A stretch of DNA of 35,549 nt from Candidatus Peregrinibacteria bacterium (lineage in GTDB: Bacteria > Patescibacteriota > Gracilibacteria > CAIRYL01): positions 1 to 35,549 of the forward strand of contig JACRHZ010000032.1 in the NCBI GenBank assembly GCA_016220175.1. The letters are read 5' to 3'. The translations under genes and the position numbers were made by a program. The notes below the pieces were generated by a model. It did no database searches. It was not told the DNA's origin and saw nothing but the letters and a program-made list of their open reading frames with translations. Positions 22,037 to 30,692 of the stretch are shown in pieces; positions within the stretch are counted from its first letter, which is position 1, and each line of letters starts with the position of its first letter.

Positions 22037-23818
22037 ATGGAAAATATTTTTGAAAAAATTTTGAAGGACGGTGAAAGGAAGGGATATTTTCGTCTCCATA
22101 ACGATGGAACAAAAATTGAATATCTTCCGTCCGGTCACAAGGAAAATCTAAAGGATCCCGAAGAAAAAATCCGTGCCGAATATTATTTTGATCTCGTTGA
22201 AAAATATGGCTATCCGGCTACGAATATTGGACTTGAAGTAGAAATGCCAGATCGAACACCTGAACGCTATGCAGACATCGTTGTTTACGAAAATGACTCT
22301 CAGACAAAACCGTATATTGTCATTGAGTGTAAAAAAGATGGTATTTCCGACGCAGAATTTGAGCAAGCCACCAAACAAGCGATAGCCAATGCGCGAGTTC
22401 TCCATGCTCCGTTCTCAAACTGCGTCGCTGGGAATACTCGGCGCGCTATGGAAACGGCTGTTTGGAATGATAAGGAGCCGGAAAAAGCGACTATCACAGA
22501 TATTCCGATTTCCTACGGTAAAGTTGAAGAATTTCGCTACAAGAAAGGCGATTCAAAGTCGGATCTGAAGCCGATCGATCAACAAGCCCTAAAGCGAACT
22601 TTTCAAAAATCCCAAGATACATTATGGGCGGGTGGCAAGCGTGCACCAACGACAGCATTTGATGAATTTGCAAAAATTATTTTCGTAAAAATTAGAGATG
22701 AGAAAAAAGGAAGGAAAGCCGGAGAACCTTATGACTTTCAGATCAAAACCCATGAAAGCGCCGCGAGTGTTTACAAGCGAATAGATAATTTATATCAAGA
22801 AGCAAAGATAAAAGACCCTGAAGTTTTTAAAGAAAGTTTGAAAGTTGAGCCAGAGGAGCTTTATACCGTCGTTGAACACTTGCAGAGCATCTCGCTTGAT
22901 AAAACTGACCTTGACACCAAAGGTGTTGCTTTCGAGCATTTCATGGAGGATTTTTTCAAAGGTAAAAGTGGTCAATTTTTCACTCCACGTAATATCGTAA
23001 GCTTTGCTGTCAAAATGATGAGCATAAAGAATGACGATTTCGTGCTCGATCCCGCGTGTGGCTCCGGTGGTTTTCTTCTCCATGCACTCGATGAAATCCG
23101 TCGTCAAGCAGACGAATACTATCCACAAGATAAAGAACAATCAGAGACAGGAGAGCACAGACGATATTGGCACGATTTTGCACAAAACAATCTTTTCGGC
23201 ATTGAAATAAATGATTCCATTGCGCGCGTAGCCAAAATGAACATGATTATTCACGACGATGGACACACTAACGTCATCGGTTTTGATGCGCTCAACGACA
23301 TTGAGAAAATGACAATAAAAAACCGTGGATTTGCGCCAAATCATTTTGATTTTATCGTTACCAATCCGCCATTTGGTGCGACGGTAAAACGAAGTGAGCA
23401 TCCATACCTTGAAAGGTTCGTGCTTGCTCAAAACGGCAAGAAAATCCGCGATAACCAAAAAACAGAAATTCTATTTATCGAACGATGTATTGATTTCCTG
23501 AAACCCGAAACAGGTCGAATGGCAATAGTTTTGCCGGATGGCATTTTGACCAACTCATCGCTCCAGTATGTCCGCGATTTTCTGATGGAGCGTTGTCAGA
23601 TTTTAGCCGTCGTTTCGCTTCCGCAATTTGCTTTTACGCACTTCGGCGCGGGCGTAAAATCCTCCCTTGTTTTTGTGCGACGAAAAAGTATAAAGGAAAA
23701 ACTTGGACGCTATAAAATCTTTATGGCGATTGCCGACCATATTGGGTATGACGCGATAGGGCGCAAAGACTCAAAGAATGATTTGGGCGAGATTTTGAAG
23801 CAGTATCTCGAATTTTAA
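22037..23818 (+). CDS. BcgI-like restriction-modification subunit: nuclease fused to N6-adenine methylase
   Basis: 593 residues with two domains. Residues 1-130 form a PD-(D/E)XK nuclease of the type I HsdR N-terminal type, with E48, D80 (YADIVVYE) and E97-x-K99 (IVIECKK). Residues about 280-590 are a type I-style N6-adenine methylase: GQFFTPRNIVSFAV, SAM motif I VLDPACGSGGFLLHA near 336, GIEIND, and catalytic TNPPFG near 442. One subunit with both activities plus a separate specificity subunit is the arrangement of BcgI-type (type IIB) systems; translocase motifs of HsdR are absent. It starts the cargo operon and ends six bases before the specificity gene. Restriction activity depends on the three visible nuclease residues, all present. 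Confidence 0.85.
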   Translation: MENIFEKILKDGERKGYFRLHNDGTKIEYLPSGHKENLKDPEEKIRAEYYFDLVEKYGYPATNIGLEVEMPDRTPERYADIVVYENDSQTKPYIVIECKKDGISDAEFEQATKQAIANARVLHAPFSNCVAGNTRRAMETAVWNDKEPEKATITDIPISYGKVEEFRYKKGDSKSDLKPIDQQALKRTFQKSQDTLWAGGKRAPTTAFDEFAKIIFVKIRDEKKGRKAGEPYDFQIKTHESAASVYKRIDNLYQEAKIKDPEVFKESLKVEPEELYTVVEHLQSISLDKTDLDTKGVAFEHFMEDFFKGKSGQFFTPRNIVSFAVKMMSIKNDDFVLDPACGSGGFLLHALDEIRRQADEYYPQDKEQSETGEHRRYWHDFAQNNLFGIEINDSIARVAKMNMIIHDDGHTNVIGFDALNDIEKMTIKNRGFAPNHFDFIVTNPPFGATVKRSEHPYLERFVLAQNGKKIRDNQKTEILFIERCIDFLKPETGRMAIVLPDGILTNSSLQYVRDFLMERCQILAVVSLPQFAFTHFGAGVKSSLVFVRRKSIKEKLGRYKIFMAIADHIGYDAIGRKDSKNDLGEILKQYLEF

Positions 23819-23823
23819 AAGCT

Positions 23824-25206
23824 ATGAATCAAGTAGCAACAACAAAACCGGAAATATTTGAGATATGGAGCGATGAGATAATCGGGCGTATTGATCCTTT
23901 CTTCTATCATCCTAAATTCAAGGAACTAACAAAAGTGTTGAAAAAAACGCAAGCCGATCCGTTCGGGAATATTATTGCAACGATTACAAATGGACTCGAT
24001 TATCGCGATTTTGAAGAAGATGGCATAACGGACTATTTGAGAGTTGCGAATATTAAGCCGTATGAAATAGATTTTAGCGATGTAAAAAAGGTTTCGCTTG
24101 TATCTTCGGAAATCAGTAAGGAAATCCAATTACGCAAAGGCGATATTCTTTTGACACGAAAGGGTACATACGGTATTGCCGTTGCTCTTGATCGTGATCT
24201 TGATGCAATAATCAGTTCGGAGATTTTTCTCATCCGCTTGAATCGTGACGATATTGACCCCAAATACATAGAGGCATTTTTAAATTCGAGCATAGGTCAA
24301 AAGCAGTTTCTTAATCAAAAAGTAGGAGCAATAATGGGCAGTCTCTCGCAGGATGCTGTAAAAAGTATACTTATTCCGCTTCCAGCCGAAGCAGTACAGC
24401 GAGAAGTTTTATCTCTTATTCAAAAAGCCTATACAGAAAAGCGAAAAAAAGAGGAGGAAGTTGAAAAAATCCTCGTTTCCATCGATAGCTTCGTTCTTGG
24501 CGAGCTTGGGATAGAAATTTCAAAAGGAGGGACAGAAAAGGTCTTTGAAATTTGGAGCGATGAAATCCAAACACGCCTCGATCCCATATATTTACGTGAC
24601 TACTCAATATTTGAAAACCTCAAATCAAAATATCCGTTTGTAACCGTCTCTGATGTCATTTCTCAACCACCTCAATATGGAGCGAATGAGCGGTCTATTG
24701 CGGGTGATCCAGATCAAAATATCCGCTATATAAGAATTACCGACATTGATGAAAATGGGGAGCTCAGAAACAATGACTGGAAAACCGCCGAACATATTGA
24801 AGATAAGTATTTTTTACAGCAGGATGATTTACTTTTTGCTAGAAGCGGAGCAACGGCAGGAAAAACATATCTTTATAAAGATCATGATGGTAAAGCAATT
24901 TTTGCAGGCTATCTGATACGTTTCAAAATTGATCCCAAGAAGGTTCTTCCTGACTATGTTTTCTATCTTACAAAAACGCGATATTACGCATTATGGAAGA
25001 ATCTTATTCAACGACCCGCTGGTCAGCCAAATATAAACTCCGAAGAGTTCAAATCATTTAGATTTCCGCTCCCTCCTTTGGATGCTCAAGAGAAAATCAC
25101 AAATGCTATAAAGTTGTCTTACTCAAAAATACGCACTCTGCGCGCGCAAGCGACTCAAGTTCTGGTAGAGGCGCAGAAACAAGTCGAGCAGATTATTTTT
25201 GCATAA
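23824..25206 (+). CDS. hsdS: Specificity subunit (HsdS type) of the restriction-modification pair
   Basis: 460 residues with two target recognition domains in tandem, each introduced by the same sequence: FEIWSDEIIGRIDPFF at residue about 12 and FEIWSDEIQTRLDPIY at about 240. Each domain ends in the helical linker typical of HsdS (LIPLPAEAVQREVLSLIQKAY and FRFPLPPLDAQEKITNAIKLSY), consistent with recognition of a bipartite DNA site. A single complete S subunit with one nuclease-methylase fusion gene fits BcgI-like systems. It begins six bases after the fusion gene, so the two are co-translated. Confidence 0.88.
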   Translation: MNQVATTKPEIFEIWSDEIIGRIDPFFYHPKFKELTKVLKKTQADPFGNIIATITNGLDYRDFEEDGITDYLRVANIKPYEIDFSDVKKVSLVSSEISKEIQLRKGDILLTRKGTYGIAVALDRDLDAIISSEIFLIRLNRDDIDPKYIEAFLNSSIGQKQFLNQKVGAIMGSLSQDAVKSILIPLPAEAVQREVLSLIQKAYTEKRKKEEEVEKILVSIDSFVLGELGIEISKGGTEKVFEIWSDEIQTRLDPIYLRDYSIFENLKSKYPFVTVSDVISQPPQYGANERSIAGDPDQNIRYIRITDIDENGELRNNDWKTAEHIEDKYFLQQDDLLFARSGATAGKTYLYKDHDGKAIFAGYLIRFKIDPKKVLPDYVFYLTKTRYYALWKNLIQRPAGQPNINSEEFKSFRFPLPPLDAQEKITNAIKLSYSKIRTLRAQATQVLVEAQKQVEQIIFA

Positions 25207-25298
25207 TACAATCAAAATAAATAGAATCAGAACTCAAGAATAGTTTGAATGAGATATTTCAGTAAAGGCGCAGTATTTTTTCATTGTAATTTTATTTT

Positions 25299-25784
25299 AT
25301 GAAAAATATAAAATCTTTTGAAGATATGGATATTAAATCCTCTCCAAGGGAACTTATAGAAGAACTCTTTCGTGTCGTTCTCTTCGAAAAGAGCAAAAAA
25401 GAAAAATTCTTTTACTTGTCATTACTTTTAGAGGAAATATTCGGTTCAGATTCACTTGATAGGATTTTAGAAGATATTATCAGTGCTGAAGATGAAAATG
25501 GTGAAAATCCATTACAGAACTGTAGAAAATCTTCTTCTCGAGACATTAAATTGAATAATATTTTCGAAGGAGTCATAAAAATAGATAACAAAAATCAGGC
25601 ACAGGACTGTACTACCCAAAAGCCAGAAGACATTGATTTGTATAAAAGGATTTATCGTGAGGTGGAGGTACATAAAAAACAAATAGTAACATTTTTGGTA
25701 TTCATTAAGGTATTTCCAAAAGATGCAGAGATTTTCTGGGATTTGTTGGTGGATCGGCTATATCAAGAATTTTATCGACCGTAA
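25299..25784 (+). CDS. Unknown 161-residue protein in the restriction cargo operon
   Basis: Not recognised. A soluble, acidic, mostly helical protein (LIEELFRVVLFEKSKKEKFFYLSLLLEEIF at the N-terminus, RLYQEFYRP at the end) with a polar middle. No motifs or membrane segments. It begins 92 bases after the specificity gene and its stop is followed after one base by the start of the HARE-HTH nuclease-like gene, so the two are co-expressed and may be partners. The intergenic 25207-25298 shows no clear promoter. Confidence 0.65.
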   Translation: MKNIKSFEDMDIKSSPRELIEELFRVVLFEKSKKEKFFYLSLLLEEIFGSDSLDRILEDIISAEDENGENPLQNCRKSSSRDIKLNNIFEGVIKIDNKNQAQDCTTQKPEDIDLYKRIYREVEVHKKQIVTFLVFIKVFPKDAEIFWDLLVDRLYQEFYRP

Positions 25785-25785
25785 T

Positions 25786-26523
25786 ATGAATACCTTTAAA
25801 CAATCTGCGATTGAAGTCTTGAAAAAAACAAAGAAGCCTCTGCATTATAACGAAATTACAAGGTTAGCTTTGGAATTAGGGCTCCTTGAAACTGAAGGAT
25901 CAACGCCAGAAGGTACGATGAATGCTCAAATTGCGATGGATATTAAAAATAAATGTGCCGGATCTGATTTTCTCAGAACAGCGCCTGGGACTTTTTCTCT
26001 CAATCCGCATAAAAAAGAAATCAAAGAAAACGCCAAAATTATTGAGGTAGAAAAGCAGGAAGAAGAAAAAATTGTTGTTGCTGGCGGGTTCACTGGAAAA
26101 GGAGGTGAACATTTAGTTTGTAGCGAGCTCCTTTTTCGTGGCTTCAATGCAAGCATCATGAGTGTGGATGTGGGCATGGACATCGTAGCGGTAAAAGATA
26201 ATCAGTTGTTTGGCATTCAGGTCAAAACATCAAACCTCAATCGCTTTCACACCTATACTTTTGATATTCGTAAAGTGTCTTTTGAAAGGCACAGTAACGG
26301 AAATGTGTTTTACATCTTTGTTTTGCATGGCGAAAAACAGAACCGTTTTTTGATCCTGCCATTTCATGAAGTAGAGAAAAAAGTTCACGAGAAAGCGATA
26401 TTAGAAATCTTGAGCGGAACTCGTTATCGCGTAACCATCAAATTTCGAGAAGGGAAAATTTATCTCGGCAATATGGATCATGAAATGCGATATTTTTTGG
26501 ACAACTGGGGACTCATAAAATAA
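25786..26523 (+). CDS. HARE-HTH domain fused to a PD-(D/E)XK nuclease-like domain
   Basis: 245 residues. The N-terminal domain (about 1-75) is a HARE-HTH wing fold: SAIEVLKKTKKPLHYNEITRLALELGLL, TMNAQIAMDI, FLRTAPGTFSL. A charged linker follows. Residues about 100-225 match the PD-(D/E)XK layout of Mrr/DUF4365-type nucleases: KGGEHLVCSELLFRGF (general acid helix), VDVGMDIVAVKD (Asp), and FGIQVKTSN with Gln in place of Glu and the catalytic Lys (QxK variant). Such proteins are common in defence regions, where HARE-HTH domains are thought to sense modified or foreign DNA. The ATG at 25786 follows the previous stop by one base. The role as a second restriction effector is inferred. Confidence 0.78.
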   Translation: MNTFKQSAIEVLKKTKKPLHYNEITRLALELGLLETEGSTPEGTMNAQIAMDIKNKCAGSDFLRTAPGTFSLNPHKKEIKENAKIIEVEKQEEEKIVVAGGFTGKGGEHLVCSELLFRGFNASIMSVDVGMDIVAVKDNQLFGIQVKTSNLNRFHTYTFDIRKVSFERHSNGNVFYIFVLHGEKQNRFLILPFHEVEKKVHEKAILEILSGTRYRVTIKFREGKIYLGNMDHEMRYFLDNWGLIK

Positions 26524-26553
26524 GTGAACACGGTGAAGAGAGTGAACACTTAT

Positions 26554-26581
26554 TCACCTTCAGAATTTTGAGGTGATTTTT
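26554..26581 (+). terminator. Terminator after the restriction cargo operon
   Basis: TCACC-T-TCA (26554-26562) pairs with TGA-GGTGA (26569-26576) around a short loop with one bulge, followed by a T run. It lies between the HARE-HTH gene and the exporter gene. Just upstream, GTGAACAC occurs twice (26524-26531 and 26542-26549), possibly a regulatory site. Confidence 0.55.
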
Positions 26582-26622
26582 ATGCCATTCATGGGTTAGG
26601 ATAAATTCATCTTGTTTCTCTT

Positions 26623-27531
26623 ATGCAAGAACACGACCATACCCACGATCATACACATGGAGTTGTAGATGCCACTCTCACGACCTCAGCTCGTGGTTTA
26701 TGGGCTATTAAATGGTCATTTATCGGTCTTGCGATAACAGCGCTTCTCCAAAGCATTGTGGTAATTATTTCTGGGAGCGTCGCTCTCCTCGCTGATACGA
26801 TTCATAATTTTGGCGATGCGGCGACGGCTCTTCCACTCGGAATTGCTTTTCTATTTTCTCGAAGAAAAGCGACTTCTCGTTTTCCTTACGGCTATGGACG
26901 AGTGGAAGATCTCGCAGGACTTATCATTATTTTGATTATTTTTCTCAGCGCAGTAGTGGCGGCTTATCAGGCAATAGATCGTTTTTTTCATCCACAAACA
27001 GTAAGCCATTTGGGAATGATTATCATTGCTTCTCTCGTTGGTTTTTTGGGGAATGAATTGGTAGCGATATTCCGTATTAAGGTTGGAAAAGAGATCAAGA
27101 GCGCCGCTCTTATCGCAGATGGATATCATGCGCGCGTTGATGGCTGGACGAGTCTTGCCGTTCTTTTTGGCGCGCTTGGAATTTGGTTTGGTTTCCCTCT
27201 TGCGGATCCTTTGGTGGGTTTGGGGATCACCATCGCCATTTTCTTTATTGTTTGGGATTCAGTAAAATCGGTTCTCTTCAGAAGCTTGGATGGTATCGAG
27301 CCAGAAATAATTCACAAAATTGAGCACGTTGCAATGGGAACAAAAGGTGTCCATTCTGTAAAAAGCGTCAAGGCGAGATGGGTAGGGCATCGGGTGTATA
27401 CTGAAATAGCGCTTGAGGTCGATCCGAAAGGAAGCTTTCAGGAAATTGAGAAAATCACAAAAGAACTCAAGCACCAACTTCATCACGACATTTCCTATTT
27501 GGAAAAAGTCGTCATAGAGCTGGTCTCTTGA
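26623..27531 (+). CDS. Cation diffusion facilitator (CzcD/ZitB-type) metal exporter
   Basis: 302 residues, membrane protein of the CDF family that exports divalent metal ions (commonly Zn2+, Co2+ or Cd2+) in exchange for protons. Starts with a His-rich loop (HDHTHDHTH), followed by six predicted membrane segments. The metal site residues are present in TM2 (LLADTIHNFGDA) and TM5 (ADGYHARVDGWTSL), with His-Asp in each. The cytoplasmic domain (KIEHVAMGTKGVHSVKSVKARWVGHRVYTEIALEVD) is the usual dimerising CDF tail. It is the last gene before the right att site of element 1, the typical position of cargo, giving the host possible metal tolerance. The exact metal is not determined by sequence. Confidence 0.92.
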   Translation: MQEHDHTHDHTHGVVDATLTTSARGLWAIKWSFIGLAITALLQSIVVIISGSVALLADTIHNFGDAATALPLGIAFLFSRRKATSRFPYGYGRVEDLAGLIIILIIFLSAVVAAYQAIDRFFHPQTVSHLGMIIIASLVGFLGNELVAIFRIKVGKEIKSAALIADGYHARVDGWTSLAVLFGALGIWFGFPLADPLVGLGITIAIFFIVWDSVKSVLFRSLDGIEPEIIHKIEHVAMGTKGVHSVKSVKARWVGHRVYTEIALEVDPKGSFQEIEKITKELKHQLHHDISYLEKVVIELVS

Positions 27532-27556
27532 AAAAAGCGAATACCTTAAAAAAATA

Positions 27557-29425
27557 TTATGAGATAAGAAAGAAAGTTCGGATAACGCCCAGTCGGGGGA
27601 GCCATTCAGAAAATTTCGGGTCAAACAAAGCGTTTGCCGTCTTTTTCTCGTGCAAGTCAAATGCTTGAATTTTATTTTCAACGTTCGCATTAACGGCTCC
27701 ATTCAGCCCTTCTTTGATGAGTACGTCAAAGGGTTTTCGAAGCGTAAAGTTCAGTTTTCCCTCTTTCAAAAAAATGTGCGAGCTCATGGATTTGAGAATT
27801 TCGCGTTTTGTGTGAATAGTTCCGGTTTTGAAGACAAACCTCGCTTTGGAAGCCATATTCAGGAAATTTTCGGTTTGTGCGACCCAGTCGGTATTGTTTT
27901 TATTGAGTGATTCCAGCTTTTTCATGACTTCACCGAGTTTCGCTTCCAGCTCATTTTTCTTGTTGGCGAAAAGCTCCGCGTCGATCTCGCCATTCAGGCG
28001 CATTTCCACCAGTTTATCCATTTTCCCACGAGCCAGCTTGTGATCTTTCTGCAAAGCGGTCAAAGAATGGTACTGCATGATGCTATTTTGAAAATGCTCG
28101 GATTTAAGCGTCTTAATACAATAGTCATAAACCGCCTCATCCATGCTCAAGCGCGACAATAGTGCATCAACCTGCTCTTCAAGGTCACTCAAAGCCACAG
28201 AAACTTTCGGCCTGCCAGTGCCATGATTAAGTTGAGCGCAAGCCTTACCGCCACGCTTTTTACCCGTACAGTGGGCATATGCGTGATTTTTCACATGCTG
28301 AAAAGTTTCCTTGTTCAAAAGTTCTTCACAGGCTACACAACGCGTCGGAATGCGTAGAGAACTTGAAGCCGTCATCCAGCGATTGCATTTATAACAACGA
28401 TATTTCACTTTTTCCTCACAAACCACCGAACCTTCGCAATAACCACATCTTATCATTCCGGCAAAAACAAACTCCTTGGTTTTTGGACGGGCAAAATGCG
28501 AAAGTCCTTTTTCTTTCAAGATTTCCTGCACTCGATAAAACAGCTCTTCACTCACCATCGGCGGATGACTGCCCTGAACAATCGCATAATCCTCAAAAAC
28601 TTCACCTTTGATCTCATTCTTCAGAATCATCTCCTTAATATCCTGCAAAGACTTAACTCCCTGCTTTTTCCCAACCTGCATTTTGCCGATAAAGAAAACA
28701 TCGCGAAAAAGATTGTAATAGGTATTAATCCCGACAAATGAGCCTTCGGGAGTCGCTTTGGTCGGTCTGGCACGAAGCCCCATTTCTTCGGCTTTTTTCT
28801 TGATGGCAGGCATACTGTAGGTTCCAGTAGCGAAAAGTTCCCATAAACGTTTGAGAATCTCGAATCTCACAGGATCTTTATCCACCCACTTTTTGCCTTT
28901 TCGGTCGCCACAGTTCAAATAACCGATTCTGGCCCAACCGATCCAGTTTCCATCCCTGATTTTGCTCTTCAGTCCGCGCACAACGTTCACGCCTTTCTGG
29001 TCATTTTCCAGCTTCGCATTCGCGACCGCCTGCACCAGCATGTATTTATGGAACGGTTCATTTTTGAATTCCTGCGAGGGTGTACGCACCTGCTTGATTT
29101 TGCCTGACTCCAGAAGAGAAATAATCCGCTCAACATCGCCTCCGTTTCTGGAAATACGGTCAAGGGACCAAACCAAAATACAATCAAATTTGCGATTCTC
29201 CGCCTTTTCGATCAAATCATTGAAAACCATTCTTTGGCCCGATTTCTTCGCGGAATAACTTTCCGTCAGCGTTTCCATAACCTGAAATTTTTCATCGGGA
29301 GTTCGGGCATATTCGTTAAAACGGCTAATAAAATTCTTTAATTCCGTTTGTTGGTCATCAAGCGACTGCACTTGTCTTTCATCGCTTTCCGAGGATTTGC
29401 GGCAATAGATGACTGTTTTCTGCAT
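27557..29425 (-). CDS. Large serine recombinase (integrase of element 2)
   Basis: About 622 residues. MQKTVIYCRKSSES provides the nucleophile Ser11 (Y7-x-R9-x-S11), and LVWSLDRISRNGGDV carries the conserved arginines. A recombinase domain follows, then a cysteine-rich zinc region (IRCGYCEGSVVC...CYKC...CVACEE) and a coiled-coil C-terminal segment. Its tail reads SEWLPRLGVIRTFFLIS. WLPRL is encoded by the 19-bp att sequence; the rest differs from recombinase 1 (DSNQ), as expected if the original tail was replaced when element 1 inserted at the same site. ATG 29425 is chosen over the GTG at 29449. Related but not identical to recombinase 1. Confidence 0.93.
   Translation of the reverse strand: MQKTVIYCRKSSESDERQVQSLDDQQTELKNFISRFNEYARTPDEKFQVMETLTESYSAKKSGQRMVFNDLIEKAENRKFDCILVWSLDRISRNGGDVERIISLLESGKIKQVRTPSQEFKNEPFHKYMLVQAVANAKLENDQKGVNVVRGLKSKIRDGNWIGWARIGYLNCGDRKGKKWVDKDPVRFEILKRLWELFATGTYSMPAIKKKAEEMGLRARPTKATPEGSFVGINTYYNLFRDVFFIGKMQVGKKQGVKSLQDIKEMILKNEIKGEVFEDYAIVQGSHPPMVSEELFYRVQEILKEKGLSHFARPKTKEFVFAGMIRCGYCEGSVVCEEKVKYRCYKCNRWMTASSSLRIPTRCVACEELLNKETFQHVKNHAYAHCTGKKRGGKACAQLNHGTGRPKVSVALSDLEEQVDALLSRLSMDEAVYDYCIKTLKSEHFQNSIMQYHSLTALQKDHKLARGKMDKLVEMRLNGEIDAELFANKKNELEAKLGEVMKKLESLNKNNTDWVAQTENFLNMASKARFVFKTGTIHTKREILKSMSSHIFLKEGKLNFTLRKPFDVLIKEGLNGAVNANVENKIQAFDLHEKKTANALFDPKFSEWLPRLGVIRTFFLIS
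27589..27607. repeat. Attachment site att2, second 19-bp copy
   Basis: CCAGTCGGGGGAGCCATTC, identical to the tRNA-Asn 3' end at 12695-12713, here without a tRNA body upstream. It is the right end of element 1 and the left end of element 2, inside the end of the second recombinase gene. Upstream bases (GTTCGGATAACGCCCAG) only loosely resemble the tRNA T arm. Confidence 0.88.
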
Positions 29426-29491
29426 ATATATCTTATAAGTTAAGGACACAATGCGCTAAAGAACTGGAATAGCTAGTGGATAAGCGAAAAA

Positions 29492-30157
29492 TCAGACTTC
29501 ATCCTCCCAACGTTTGTTATTCAGCCAATTCACGGGATACGGAATAAATTTGCCGTCACAATTTTCCCATTCTTCCGAAAAACGCTGTCTTTGTAATGTG
29601 GTCATGATTTTTACAAAAAGAACCGAATCCAATTCCAGAAATATTTTTCTACAGGTCTGTTTATTGATTTTTCTCGGATAATCATGCCAAAAAGTTTCAA
29701 ATTGATTTTCATTCATTTGTGAATTGAGAGCCGTCAAGGCTCCATCTCCAAGTGTCTTTTGTTTAACAGTGTGTTTTGTTACAGTTTCTTTTGTATGTGT
29801 CGATTTGGACAATCTCGGTTGTCGTTTCTGATAAAGGCAATTGTCCATTGTGATAAACGTTGTCCCTTTTGACAATATCTCCCATTGCGTAGGTATGCCG
29901 TTAATCCTGTATTTATTGTCAGTTTTGACAACGATTCGATTCCGCTGAAGCGAGCGCAAAGCCCTGCAAACATTCGGTTTATCAATGCCGGTCATTTTCA
30001 CAAACTGCGAAAGAGCAATCCAGTCCTGCTCCTTATTCCAGCCCGAAGTTTTACGAAGTATCACAAAAAAGACTCTGGCCTTTTCGGTAAAGATTCTGGA
30101 CCGCGCCATCTCTTCCAGTATTTCATTCGGTATTTTGGTAAATCCGTCCTGCTCCAT
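29492..30157 (-). CDS. Replication protein O-like initiator of element 2
   Basis: 221 residues. The N-terminal domain matches phage replication protein O: GFTKIPNEILEEMARSRIFTEKARVFFVILRKTSGWNKEQDWIALSQFVKMTGIDKPNVCRALRSLQRNRIV, a winged helix that binds the origin. The C-terminal part (ENQFETFWHDYPRKINKQTCRKIFLELDSVLF...PYPVNWLNNKRW) is the conserved tail of such replisome organisers, which recruit helicase loaders. It lies between the recombinase and the DUF5659 gene. Element 2 therefore probably replicates autonomously, using host helicase, unlike element 1, which brings its own. Confidence 0.85.
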   Translation of the reverse strand: MEQDGFTKIPNEILEEMARSRIFTEKARVFFVILRKTSGWNKEQDWIALSQFVKMTGIDKPNVCRALRSLQRNRIVVKTDNKYRINGIPTQWEILSKGTTFITMDNCLYQKRQPRLSKSTHTKETVTKHTVKQKTLGDGALTALNSQMNENQFETFWHDYPRKINKQTCRKIFLELDSVLFVKIMTTLQRQRFSEEWENCDGKFIPYPVNWLNNKRWEDEV

Positions 30158-30176
30158 GTGTATCTTCGGTTAATGT

Positions 30177-30422
30177 TTAGAAACTGTCAGCATGAAGCAG
30201 AACCTTGGCCTTTTTCACGGCCAGAATAAAATCCTGAACCCTGACATTGCTGTTTTGCCAGAAAGCCTCGACTGCATCCGTAAGTTCGTGCGAATCCTCG
30301 AAAAAGAACAGACATTTATTTCTGTTCTGCTTGTCGATGGCTTTCACCTCGAAACGATTGGCAATAAGCCAAACAAAAAGGTACCAGTCCGCCGTTTGAA
30401 AGTATGAGATTTGCATATTCAT
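30177..30422 (-). CDS. DUF5659 domain protein (element 2)
   Basis: About 81 residues beginning MNMQISYFQTADWYLFVWLIANRFEVKAIDKQN and containing FFFEDSHELTDAVEAFWQN, the same pattern as the DUF5659 protein of element 1 at 19064-19300 (YRTSD...FLDSDELQDTVQMFW). Start at 30422 (or 30416); the longer upstream frame overlaps the small gene and shows no similarity. It begins 12 bases after the 55-residue gene. The recurring position near replication genes suggests a conserved element function, so far unknown. Confidence 0.7.
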   Translation of the reverse strand: MNMQISYFQTADWYLFVWLIANRFEVKAIDKQNRNKCLFFFEDSHELTDAVEAFWQNSNVRVQDFILAVKKAKVLLHADSF

Positions 30423-30433
30423 GTGATAAAAAA

Positions 30434-30601
30434 TTAAGAAACTTGATTGATGGCAATAAAAAATCGCGTCAGATTGAAATGGATTTCCCACAACTCCTGA
30501 TCGGTCAATTCACACCTGTATTTAGGCTCAAAAAAAGCACGCAAATCCTTCTTTTGCGTTTCCGTAAGTTCGCCTGCTTTTAATTGTTCATGTGTATCCA
30601 T
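30434..30601 (-). CDS. 55-residue small protein of element 2
   Basis: Begins MDTHEQLKAGELTETQKKD and ends ELWEIHFNLTRFFIAINQVS. The acidic LTDQEL...LTRFF region corresponds in layout to ALEDSEAEKEATRMLQLF of the 46-residue protein in element 1, and both genes lie next to a DUF5659 gene. It has no membrane segment or catalytic motif. Function unknown. Confidence 0.65.
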   Translation of the reverse strand: MDTHEQLKAGELTETQKKDLRAFFEPKYRCELTDQELWEIHFNLTRFFIAINQVS

Positions 30602-30692
30602 GGCCGAAACGAATATGTATCGTCACGGCCATTTTCTGTTTTTAAGTCCCAACTTTCACCGACACGGAACCGACATTTTCCCGACATGCGCT

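Larger units (their letters stand above)
12695..27607. mobile_element. Integrative element 1 in tRNA-Asn
   Basis: The element is bounded by the 19-bp repeats at 12695-12713 and 27589-27607, about 14.9 kb. It holds a serine recombinase at the tRNA end, a replication-like operon (DUF5659 protein, 46-residue protein, CHC2 primase protein, helicase-like ATPase, two unknown proteins), and a rightward cargo block (restriction-modification, nuclease-like protein, cation exporter). No capsid, terminase large subunit, portal or conjugation genes are recognisable, so it may be a plasmid-like or satellite-like element. Limits are inferred from the repeats. Confidence 0.82.

Noticed and set aside
27650-28043. 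Plus-strand frames opposite the second recombinase
   Set aside because: They are antisense shadows of a well-supported recombinase gene.
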